In this document: positions 40,770 to 48,398 of the stretch, in pieces | Layout of the letters: each line of letters begins with the position of its first letter | Numbering within the stretch: the stretch's first letter is position 1 | Assembly (NCBI GenBank): GCA_017962605.1 | Contig: JAGCUY010000231.1 | Span: 1-48,553, forward strand | Reading direction: 5' to 3' | Length of the DNA stretch: 48,553 nucleotides | Source: Kiritimatiellia bacterium | Lineage (GTDB): Bacteria; Verrucomicrobiota; Kiritimatiellia; RFP12; JAAYLN01 | Translations under genes and position numbers: made by a program | The notes under the pieces: generated by a model | Told to the model about the DNA's origin: nothing | What the model saw: the letters and a program-made list of their open reading frames with translations, nothing else | The model's database searches: none

Positions 40770-40956
40770 GTGCAAGCGCATTGCGCTTGCACCTCCACTG
40801 GTTACGGTGCCGCGAGTGAAGGCGCACGGGCACCGACCGTGCGCGTGCTGGCCGCCGCCAGTGGAGGCGCAAGCACACCGGGCTTGCGCATGAGTGGAGG
40901 CGCACGGGCACCGACCGTGCGTAGTAGTGGAGGCGCAAGCACACCGGGCTTGCGCG
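40770..40956. repeat. REP array of five hairpins inside RAYT-1
   Basis: Reverse unit 40770-40801, 13-bp spacer, then forward units beginning at 40815, 40860, 40893 and 40926. Each starts AGTG(G/A)AGG and continues into an 8-bp stem, either GCGCAAGC/GCTTGCGC or GCGCACGG/CCGTGCGC (compensatory stem changes). The last three have a 33-bp period and so keep the frame. Confidence 0.9.
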
Positions 40957-41521
40957 TATGGCGCCTTGGCTATCACGACCATCTTTGCCTCTCCCGCGAG
41001 TTCATTGCCGCCACCGAGCGCTACATCGCCTACAACCCACTCAAGTGGGCGCTCATGCACGGCTCCAATTCACTGCGCATCGTCGAGCCGCTCTTCTCGA
41101 CGCGCCTCGACCCCGCCCAATACTGGAAAGGCGTTGGCAACACGGCACTTCTTGGCATGGAAGAGAAGCTAGTCTCGCTGCGCGTTTCAATGAAGGTCAC
41201 GGATATCGCGCCAGTGGTTGAGCGCATGGAGAAGGCGGTGGACAAGGGCTACACCGTTATCAGCGGTTTTGTGAGCCGTGGCGAACAGGCCGTGCGCGAC
41301 ATGCTCTGCCGCCGGCGAGATGCGAAGTTAATTCGTCTCCGCCCCTCCTGCATTCCCAACGCGCGCTTCAAGCCGGAAAGCGCATACGTGCAGGCCTTCG
41401 CCGAAGGCCACTGCCTGGAACTTGGCAGGGGCAATGACGAGGTGGAATTCGGCCGTGCCGCCTGCCTTGACGTGAACCGCGAAATCATCGGCATCGCCAC
41501 CGCCGGACAAGGCCTGGCGGT

Positions 41522-42820
41522 TTATTTCACCAAGGACGGGCTGACGCGGCTGGCTTGACCACACTTTAGGAATTCCAGGACAGATTTTCTAAAATTCTCT
41601 ATCGAATATTTTTGTGATATGAAATCTCGCGCCCTACGCCCCAGTTCAAAACGAAGAGTCTCATCATTATAGAGTCTTCTCAACGCCTCTGCAGCCGCAT
41701 CAATATCTGGCTCAGCCCAATGCCTGACGCATCTGTACCAAACAGCATCTTTTTCATTATCTTTAATGTCAATCAATTCATATGGGATGACAATAGAATT
41801 ATGGTGACTGCAAAACTCTGTGTTAGAACTATATCCAGTTGCAACAACTGGTTTCGACAAAAGCATTGCCTCAGCGATTCCCAGACCAAAACCTTCACCA
41901 CGGTGCAAAGATAAGAAGACATCGCAAATATTAGTTAAATCATATACATGTGATTGAGGCATCCAATCGTCAAATTTAAATAATTTATCACTAACCCCTT
42001 CTGCCTTTGCAAGAGCGAGTAGTTCTTCTTCTCTAGCAGGGAATCGATTCCTTGCAGCAGTTTTGAAAACAATTTTTGCATTTGGAATGTTTCGAAAGGC
42101 CTTTGCAAAAGCCTTAAGAACACCACATGGATTTTTCCGATACCATCCCGACGTATATGCAAAATTATAAAACACTATGAAATCTGAATCTTGAAAGCCA
42201 AACTTTTTCCTGCACCATTTCTTTTCGTGAACTTGTGAAACATCTATTCTAAGTGGATATAGAATCTTATTAACCTTTATCCTACTACCAAAAGCCTTCT
42301 CAAAGTAGGCTTTGTTGAAATCAGACATAGCAATGATAGGATCGTCTTTTTCTAAAAGAGGATGGAATGCTTCGCCAACACCTTCTTGAAATTCCCAGAA
42401 AACAATTCGAGCCCGATTGTCCACAATTCCATCTGGCAAAGGTGACGAGATCATTTCCACGGCATGGGAATATTTCCGAATACGAAAATCAGAAATAGGA
42501 GTCAAGATGTCCGCATAATCCTCCCTTGAATCAGAACCATCGCCTATATCATATGTTTGAAAGGGGATGCCAGCATCCCGAAGAGAATACGCAAAATCCC
42601 TTAGAACTTTGCTCAAACTCCATTGTCCTCCTGATAATGCTCCAACAATTGTGATTCCACTTTCTGAATAACAATATGGATACTTTTTTGCATTTCCCAA
42701 AAAGAATAGTCTTAGTTTAATTGTCCTGTGAAAACTCTTAAACCAATCCCATATTCCTTTTAATCCCCACATAGTGAGCTTTTCATGGAGAAGGCACAGT
42801 TTTCTGATAAAAATCTTCAT
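41522..42820 (-). CDS. GT4-type glycosyltransferase (AT-rich island)
   Basis: 432 aa from ATG at 42820; TTG at 42829 overlaps the previous stop. A GT-B fold: SGITIVGALSGGQWSLSKVLRDFAYSLRDAGI, FYNFAYTSGWYRKNP, and the donor-site stretch SLHRGEGFGLGIAEAMLLSKPVVATGYSSNTEF. It probably adds a sugar to a surface polysaccharide. Base composition is clearly more AT-rich than the surroundings, suggesting transfer. The last 13 codons or so (GQASRVSPSLVK) are read from the 3' end of RAYT-1 on the other strand, so the natural C-terminus has probably been replaced. Confidence 0.82.
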   Translation of the reverse strand: MKIFIRKLCLLHEKLTMWGLKGIWDWFKSFHRTIKLRLFFLGNAKKYPYCYSESGITIVGALSGGQWSLSKVLRDFAYSLRDAGIPFQTYDIGDGSDSREDYADILTPISDFRIRKYSHAVEMISSPLPDGIVDNRARIVFWEFQEGVGEAFHPLLEKDDPIIAMSDFNKAYFEKAFGSRIKVNKILYPLRIDVSQVHEKKWCRKKFGFQDSDFIVFYNFAYTSGWYRKNPCGVLKAFAKAFRNIPNAKIVFKTAARNRFPAREEELLALAKAEGVSDKLFKFDDWMPQSHVYDLTNICDVFLSLHRGEGFGLGIAEAMLLSKPVVATGYSSNTEFCSHHNSIVIPYELIDIKDNEKDAVWYRCVRHWAEPDIDAAAEALRRLYNDETLRFELGRRARDFISQKYSIENFRKSVLEFLKCGQASRVSPSLVK

Positions 42821-42825
42821 GATTA

Positions 42826-43845
42826 TCAAATGCGAAACAATGTTGGGGCTACATTCTCAATACCACGAGCAACCTTTGCTATTTTGCGACCGATTTCGCC
42901 CAAAAGAATACCGCCTAAAGTTAGTAGCCGCGGCAACCATGCATGAGACCGCTGCTCATGATGATGGTCTGCATCAATGTCGCATTTAATTTCCATAGGA
43001 TGCTCCAATGGGAAATGCAGTGATACGGAACGAGCAAAAAGATACTCATCATAAGAAAATCCCCTCGTATGCGTTGCACCACTGGCATTTCCTCCGCCAA
43101 GATTTGCTACTAGATTACACTTAGGCATGGTCGTGAGGGAACCATGACCATGCAACCATAGTGCAAATGGGACATCCCAAGTATCTGGCCTTTTTAAATA
43201 ATCAGACCAGAATTTCATTGCAAGTTTTCTTCCTCGACTTGTAAAGAACCCTGTTTTAAAAACATAATCCATTGTTTGATCAAATTCCTTCGGATTGGCA
43301 CGGTATGCATGCCAGACTCGCGCCCATGTAGCCCAACCCCAGATGTGGACATGGCGCGAGAAGCGATAGGAAGCTTTTTGGTCAGTTGTGAACCCGTAGA
43401 AATTGTCGCCAGACACAATTCCCACGCGGGAATTAGTGCGATAGCGTTCAAGAAGTTCCGTGGCGTAACGGAGAAAAGAAATATCTGGCCAGCAGTCATC
43501 CTCCAAGATTATGCCTTCGTCCTCTTGCGAAAAGAACCAATCCAGCGCTTCTTCTACAGCCCGCTTGCAACCAAGATTTTCGGCGCGAATTAGTTTGCGA
43601 ACTTCGCAAGGCCATCCTGGTGTGTCCATGACGGCGGCGCACTCGGCGCACTTTCCCGCCTCGTCTGGCCTGTCTGGCCGTGGACCGTCCACTGCAAGGT
43701 AGATCTTCGGCGGTCTGGCTTTCGACAGAATAGCGACAAGCCCTTCCAGCAATCCTGGACGGTTGAAGCCCAAAAGAAGGATAGGGGCGCAATTCTCAGC
43801 GAGAATTTCACCGTCGCCTTGCCTCTTGTCGATTACCGTGATCAT
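42826..43845 (-). CDS. GT2-like glycosyltransferase (HlpA-like)
   Basis: 339 aa. It opens APILLLGFNRPGLLEGLVAIL and has DGPRPDRPDE, then the metal-binding ILEDDCWPDISFLRY and WGWATWARVWH. This pattern belongs to GT-A proteins of surface-polysaccharide clusters often labelled hemolytic protein HlpA-like. It overlaps the start of the GT4 gene and is moderately AT-rich. The acceptor and donor are unknown. Confidence 0.82.
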   Translation of the reverse strand: MITVIDKRQGDGEILAENCAPILLLGFNRPGLLEGLVAILSKARPPKIYLAVDGPRPDRPDEAGKCAECAAVMDTPGWPCEVRKLIRAENLGCKRAVEEALDWFFSQEDEGIILEDDCWPDISFLRYATELLERYRTNSRVGIVSGDNFYGFTTDQKASYRFSRHVHIWGWATWARVWHAYRANPKEFDQTMDYVFKTGFFTSRGRKLAMKFWSDYLKRPDTWDVPFALWLHGHGSLTTMPKCNLVANLGGGNASGATHTRGFSYDEYLFARSVSLHFPLEHPMEIKCDIDADHHHEQRSHAWLPRLLTLGGILLGEIGRKIAKVARGIENVAPTLFRI

Positions 43846-43897
43846 TTTTCTATCTCATTTAGGATACTGACGCAAAATCAAGTTACGCAAAACTACG

Positions 43898-44920
43898 TCA
43901 GCAGGAAGGACGGTCTTGGTTAAGAAACGGAGCGAGCGCGGCGAGAGCCATTTCGGGGGTGACGGCGGCAAGGTTCCGCCACATGGCCAACTGGGCCGAG
44001 GCAAGGGACAGCGCGGAGTTCCCATGACTAGCACTGGACTTGCTGGTTGAATCGCACGATGCGCCAACTACGGTCACCCGCTTGCCAAGCAGTTGCGGAT
44101 ATGGCCAGAAGCCGCCGCGCCCAGTTGCACCATTCACGAGAGCAACGGCAGGCACATCAAGCGCGGCAGCAAGATGCAGGGCCATTGTATCGTTGGTGAC
44201 AACAGCGGCGCATGAGGCCACAAGTCGCGTAAAGTCCGCAAGAATCCCATGCATAGGAGCAAACGCTGCTTTATATCCAGCAGGAAGCATTCGCGAAAGC
44301 GCACGCCAATTGCGTTTTGGCCAGCGCTTTGTCCAATGCGATGCGCCAGTGAAGAACAATATGCGCCGTTCCTTTTCTGGCGAAACTGGCAAGTCAAGTC
44401 TGAAACCGACATCGCATGGCTCGCCAGCCATATTCGCGGCAACCGCCCGATTCTTCAAGAAAACGAACTCTTCATTTCCTGCGCCAACAAGCTTTGAAAA
44501 GGCAGCTGCTCGCGAAGAGTCCTCGTTCTCCACAGCGATTGTTTCCGGCGCAATGCCACTTACCAGTTCGTCAAGCAATGGGTCAGGGTAGGCGCAAGGG
44601 GAAAGGACTTCATCAAAGCCACGCGCTTTCAAGCGCTCTTTCAATTTCGCTTGCTCGCGGGCGACACGTCGATGCCAGATCCCATAGGGCAAAAGGTTTT
44701 CAATTGGCTTTCGGAAAAGGGCCTTGCGGTTTTCCACCCAAATCCACTCATTGGCGCAGTCAGAGTCAAATGTTTCGGCGATGTTGCGCCAAGCGGGATT
44801 GCCCAGCACCGTGATATGCGCATCCCTATATTTCGCGCTGCCCCGCAAGAAGCGGAGGCAATTGCGCCAAAGGATGTAGTCGCCTATCGCGTCCAGTCTG
44901 ACGATCAACACCCGCCTCAT
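43898..44920 (-). CDS. GT9 (heptosyltransferase-like) glycosyltransferase
   Basis: 340 aa. The N-terminal VLIVRLDAIGDYILWRN is the family signature. The C-terminal half has ILFFTGASHWTKRWPKRNW, a helix ASCAAVVTNDTMALHLAAALDVPAVALV, and a glycine-rich donor loop. Such enzymes add heptose or related sugars to lipopolysaccharide core. Its ATG overlaps the stop of the preceding GT4 gene (ATGA). Confidence 0.87.
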   Translation of the reverse strand: MRRVLIVRLDAIGDYILWRNCLRFLRGSAKYRDAHITVLGNPAWRNIAETFDSDCANEWIWVENRKALFRKPIENLLPYGIWHRRVAREQAKLKERLKARGFDEVLSPCAYPDPLLDELVSGIAPETIAVENEDSSRAAAFSKLVGAGNEEFVFLKNRAVAANMAGEPCDVGFRLDLPVSPEKERRILFFTGASHWTKRWPKRNWRALSRMLPAGYKAAFAPMHGILADFTRLVASCAAVVTNDTMALHLAAALDVPAVALVNGATGRGGFWPYPQLLGKRVTVVGASCDSTSKSSASHGNSALSLASAQLAMWRNLAAVTPEMALAALAPFLNQDRPSC

Positions 44921-45948
44921 TTGCCAAGAATCCTTTCAAAGAATTTCTCGAACTTCGCGGCGATTTCTGACCAGGTGTAAACGGGGATGTCGCGCGCGGC
45001 GCTTTCGGCGATCCGGCGGCAGAGGGCGGGGTCGTCGGCAAGGCGACGGACAAGCGGGGCGTAGTCGCCATCCTTCGCCAGAAGGGCGGTTTCGCCGTTC
45101 CTAAAGAAGTTGTTGGCCTCGCCGTCGAAGGCCAGAATGGGCTTGCGCCAGCGGAGATACTCCTGAAGTTTTGCGTTGCAGTCCTGGTCGGAGGTGCAGA
45201 CGAAGGTGTCGGCCTGGGCCATGACGCCGCGCTGCTCCTCCTTGGTGAGCCAGCCGAGGAAAACGCAGTTCTCGCTTGCGTATGGCTTGAGATATTCCTC
45301 GTTTCGGCCAGTAAGATAGAGTTTAATGTCGGACGGAAGACGGCGCATTGCGGCGCAGATGTCGGCCGTGCGCTTCCACTTTGCCTTGTCGCCGGTATAG
45401 ACCAGCTTGAATCGGCCGTCAAGTTTGATTGACTCGGAGCGCGGAAGGTTCTCAACCGGATCGGCGCCGTTGGGGATGTATTCGCACTCCACACCCCACC
45501 GGCGGCCAATCTTCTGGAGTTCGTAGCTGAGGGTGACTACGGCGTCAGAGTTTTTGACGATGCGCTTTTCCATCCAGTCCATGAAGACACGCCCTGGCCA
45601 GCCACAGAGATTGCCCCAGATGCGGCCGTAGTGGTCGTCCCAGCCGTGGACAATCTTAAAGCTCTTATGGCGGCATAGGAACCGGCGGCACAGCAGCGGG
45701 TGGAGCGCAACGGTGGAGCCGTATGTGTAGATGACATCGGGTTTGAAGGAGTCGATGCGCATTGCAAGCGCGAGAGGGTTGCGCGCGCTCTTCCACCCCG
45801 CCCAGCCAACAGCCCAGCCCATCTTCTCCAGATTGTAGCCAATGGCGTCGATAGAGTATGGGGCTTCGGCGAAGTGCGCCGCGCAGTCCTGGCTTTCAAA
45901 GCCGGGGCGCCGCGTGCTTGAGACATAGAAAATGCGTCTCAACGCCAT
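44917..45948 (-). CDS. GT4-type glycosyltransferase
   Basis: 343 aa. GT-B fold: DVIYTYGSTVALHPLL, VTLSYELQKIGRRWGVECEYIPNGADP, KLVYTGDKAKWKRTADI, and the donor loop LYLTGRNEEYLKPYA...TFVCTSDQDCNAKLQEYLRWRKPILAF. The gene begins 10 bp inside the small upstream frame and overlaps the GT9 gene, so translation of the cluster is coupled. Confidence 0.87.
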   Translation of the reverse strand: MALRRIFYVSSTRRPGFESQDCAAHFAEAPYSIDAIGYNLEKMGWAVGWAGWKSARNPLALAMRIDSFKPDVIYTYGSTVALHPLLCRRFLCRHKSFKIVHGWDDHYGRIWGNLCGWPGRVFMDWMEKRIVKNSDAVVTLSYELQKIGRRWGVECEYIPNGADPVENLPRSESIKLDGRFKLVYTGDKAKWKRTADICAAMRRLPSDIKLYLTGRNEEYLKPYASENCVFLGWLTKEEQRGVMAQADTFVCTSDQDCNAKLQEYLRWRKPILAFDGEANNFFRNGETALLAKDGDYAPLVRRLADDPALCRRIAESAARDIPVYTWSEIAAKFEKFFERILGK

Positions 45949-46106
45949 CTCCCGAACAGAGTCTCGCGCCTTGCGGCGAGGTAGGTTTTGTAGAAACGGC
46001 AGTCTAGAAAGCGGGAATGCTCCTCAACGCCTTTCTTCCAGGCGTCGAGGTCATGCGCCAGATACTGCGGCAGGTTCTTCTCGAACATCGCGTTCATAGC
46101 ATCCAT
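45939..46106 (-). CDS. Small conserved-type protein at the head of the glycosyltransferase cluster
   Basis: 55 aa from ATG at 46106. The core MFEKNLPQYLAHDLDAWKKG is amphipathic and resembles small proteins of about 60 residues of unknown function that I recall from other bacteria. Its stop overlaps the GT4 start by 10 bp, as in a coupled operon. It could be a leader for the cluster. Confidence 0.6.
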   Translation of the reverse strand: MDAMNAMFEKNLPQYLAHDLDAWKKGVEEHSRFLDCRFYKTYLAARRETLFGRWR

Positions 46107-46204
46107 GCCCCGCAGATTCAACTACTCATCATCACCATGCTAGCTAGTATATCAAATGCTCTTTGCGAAAGCAACGCCTTTTCGCAACCGGCGACGTTTT
46201 GTGG

Positions 46205-46210
46205 TATAAT
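46205..46210 (+). promoter_or_regulatory. -10 box of the LamG lipoprotein gene
   Basis: TATAAT preceded by TTTTGTGG, 24 nt before ATG at 46235. The -35 is weak. The GTGG extension matches those at 404-413, 15754-15763, 18908-18917 and 22928-22937. Confidence 0.6.
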
Positions 46211-46234
46211 GCAAAGTTCAAAAATGAGGCATCC

Positions 46235-47332
46235 ATGAAACATTCTCTCGTCATCATCACCGCCGCCGTTGCCATGTCATGCGCCGCGGCCTGCACCACG
46301 CCAGCCACTGGCGGCGCGACTTCAACTTACGCGAGCGCCTCGCTCAAGGACGGCTCGTCCATCAGGGGCGAGTTCCGCACCGAGCGCATCCACGGCTCGA
46401 CGGCGTTCCTGGACAAACTCGACATCGACCCCGAAATCGTCAAGGCAGTCGTCTTCACCGGCACGAATGGTGAGGCCAAGGTCGAACTCGCGAACGGCGA
46501 CAGGTTCGCCATGTCAATCGCAAACGAAAGTTTCGCCATCAAATCCCTGCTTGGCGAACTTGACATCCCGCTCGCGAACTTCCGCTCCATCTCGCTCTCG
46601 CAGCGCAAGGCCGTGGCCAGCTGCGGCGAAGACGGCCTTGTCTTCCATTGCACATTTGACGACGAAGGGGCAATAACTACGCCCGTGGTCGGGCCGAAAG
46701 GGACCTTCCTGCAAGGCAGATTCATGCAAGGCAAGTTTGGTCAGGCACTTAAAACAACCGTCTATTCGCAAAACGCGACTTTTGCGCTCCCTGCCAATTT
46801 CTTCAAGACTTCTGGCTGCATCGAGTTCTGGGCAAAAATACTCAAGCCATCTCCAAATATCGGCAGCGGAGGAGATCCCCGGCTTTTCACCATCACCCAG
46901 AGAGGTTCAAACAATACTATCTGCACTATTGACATCGTATCGAATAACGGAGGAGGAAATTCGGGTTTTTCAACTTGGACGATTCTCGGCAACATGGCCA
47001 GCCTGCGTGGATGCAGGTCTCTTCGCTACGAAAACCTTTTCCCTTCCAGCGACTACCGCGATTGGCACCATTATGCTGTCGTATGGGACACGAACGGAAT
47101 TTCAAACCTGGAAGGCGAACCCAAAATGGCGCTACTGGTGGACGGGGAACTCATTCCCGATATACAGAACCATGCTCGAAGCACGGAAGATGCGCTCGCC
47201 ATTATTTCCACTCCCACGCTATTGTCGTTTACACATGATCCAGACCTTGATCCAGAGTTTAGCACAAAATCGCCTTTTCTTATTGACGAGTTTAAAATTT
47301 GGAGTTTTGCAAAAACCGACTTTGAAATATGA
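46235..47332 (+). CDS. LamG-domain lipoprotein
   Basis: 365 aa from ATG at 46235. The signal sequence ends in a probable lipobox (SCAAAC). Residues about 30-130 are a small beta domain (SLKDGSSIRGEFRTERIHG, VELANGDRFAMSIANESFAI). Residues about 140-365 are a LamG domain (LVFHCTFDDEG, SGCIEFWAKI, WHHYAVVWDTNG, FLIDEFKIWSFAKTDFEI). It overlaps the start of the GT2 fragment (ATGA) and is probably a surface glycan-binding protein of the island. The 3' half is more AT-rich than the 5' half. Confidence 0.82.
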   Translation: MKHSLVIITAAVAMSCAAACTTPATGGATSTYASASLKDGSSIRGEFRTERIHGSTAFLDKLDIDPEIVKAVVFTGTNGEAKVELANGDRFAMSIANESFAIKSLLGELDIPLANFRSISLSQRKAVASCGEDGLVFHCTFDDEGAITTPVVGPKGTFLQGRFMQGKFGQALKTTVYSQNATFALPANFFKTSGCIEFWAKILKPSPNIGSGGDPRLFTITQRGSNNTICTIDIVSNNGGGNSGFSTWTILGNMASLRGCRSLRYENLFPSSDYRDWHHYAVVWDTNGISNLEGEPKMALLVDGELIPDIQNHARSTEDALAIISTPTLLSFTHDPDLDPEFSTKSPFLIDEFKIWSFAKTDFEI

Positions 47333-47811
47333 CAACCCGCATCTCCGTCATAATTCCAACGTTCAACCGCGCGGAAATGCTTTGCCGCTGTGTGCAGAGT
47401 GTGCTGGACACAAAATGGCCGACACTTGAGATCATCATCGTGGACGACTGCTCGCCGGACGACACTGGCGAAAAGATTAAGGCCCAATTTGGACCTGACG
47501 TCCGATACATCAGAAACAAAAAGAACTCGTTTCAGGCCATCTCACGCAACAATGGCGCGAAGATCGCAACAGGCGACTTCCTTTTCTTTCTCGACGACGA
47601 CAATATCGCGGACAAGGACATCTTCCGCGAACTTATGCGGGCCTTTGAAGGGAAACCGCTGGCTATGACATATCCTTTGGCAACGGCGTTTTCCAAACGC
47701 CGCACAACGGATGCTATTGCGGCATGCTCCTTTACCTTCATCGAGACGCGGAGCGCAACCATTGGCAGCGCCGGGTCTAGTAGCGCGACATTGCCCACGC
47801 CTTTCCAGTAG
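47329..47811 (+). pseudogene. GT2 glycosyltransferase cut by RAYT-2
   Basis: The first 107 residues or so are a clean GT-A N-terminus: ISVIIPTFNRAEMLCRCVQSVLD, IIIVDDCSPDDTG, NNGAKIATGDFLFFLDDDN (D-x-D). After about 47650 the frame runs through antisense RAYT-2 and ends at 47811 with unrelated residues. A working GT2 enzyme has about 250-350 residues, so the acceptor half is missing. The junction is shared with the break in RAYT-2. Confidence 0.8.
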
Positions 47812-48398
47812 TCGGCTGCGTCGAGGCGCGACGAATCAAGCGGCTCCCGTATATGAAGGCTCTGCGCCACGCCATACATTAGTTCCCATTTGAGCGGATT
47901 GTAGGCGATGTGGCGCTCCGTGGCCTCTATTTTGGCGCGAGTGGGGCACAGCATATCGTGGTAGCCCTGCTGCCAGATTTTAAATTGGCCGAACAGAGTT
48001 CGGCCATCGGAACTAAAAGCAGCGGAAGGTGGTTCAGTTTTGATGGCCAAGTTAAGCTTGGCCTGCTTGTTCGTGTAATTCTTGAAGCGCCGTATCGCAT
48101 TTCCCAGTGTCATGAGCGGTTCTGGCAACCCGGCGGCCAGATGGACATTGAAGTGCACATGATCCGGCATCACCACATGGCCAAAGAGCGAAAGCCCATC
48201 GTTAAGGCGCGGCATTGCGAGAAGCGACTCCTCAACGGCCTTGCCTAGTGGCGAAAGCGCCACCTTGCCTTCCGCAACCACGCCAAATAGAGCCTTGCGC
48301 GATTCGGTCGCAACAGTTATGAAAAGGGATGCGCCTTGCGCATAGTCCCATGTGGCGAGGCGCCGGTAGCGCCTTATCTCTGCCGCGCATTCACTCAT
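47532..48398 (-). mobile_element. RAYT-2: tyrosine transposase gene, 3'-truncated
   Basis: ATG at 48398. It is related to RAYT-1 throughout its first 249 residues: WDYAQGASLFITVATESRKALFG, HUH motif VVMPDHVH, GYHDMLC, TERHIAYNPLKW, VALRVSMKV. The match ends at GYVIASGF (47652); the last 39 codons to the stop at 47532 are antisense GT2 sequence. The C-terminal SLOG-like domain of RAYT-1 is absent. The linker between the HUH core and GYHDM is ordinary sequence without REP units. The start overlaps the stop of the dsRBD gene (ATGA). Confidence 0.82.

Larger units (their letters stand above)
40350..41558 (+). mobile_element. REP-associated tyrosine transposase (RAYT-1), Y1/HUH family, with REP hairpins inside its reading frame
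   Basis: 402 aa from GTG at 40350 (behind GGAGG, overlapping the phosphoesterase stop). Core: WDYSKGASFFITLTLEERRPLFG (45-67), HUH motif VVMPDHVH (103-110), and a helix with the candidate nucleophile tyrosine, TERYIAYNPLKW (223-233). Residues 5-32 and about 139-203 are translated REP hairpins; the second block gives 11-residue SGGA(S/R)-type repeats in the linker before GYHDH. Residues about 275-402 are an extra domain with GYTVISGFVSRGEQAVRDML, loosely like a DprA/SLOG Rossmann fold (tentative). A relative, RAYT-2, lies at 47652-48398 in the opposite orientation. Such enzymes move or maintain REP sequences. Whether this copy is still active is unknown. Confidence 0.85.

Noticed and set aside
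40860..40958. 33-bp direct repeats considered as a CRISPR array
   Set aside because: Units are contiguous without spacers, contain alternating hairpin types, lie in a transposase frame and have no cas genes nearby.
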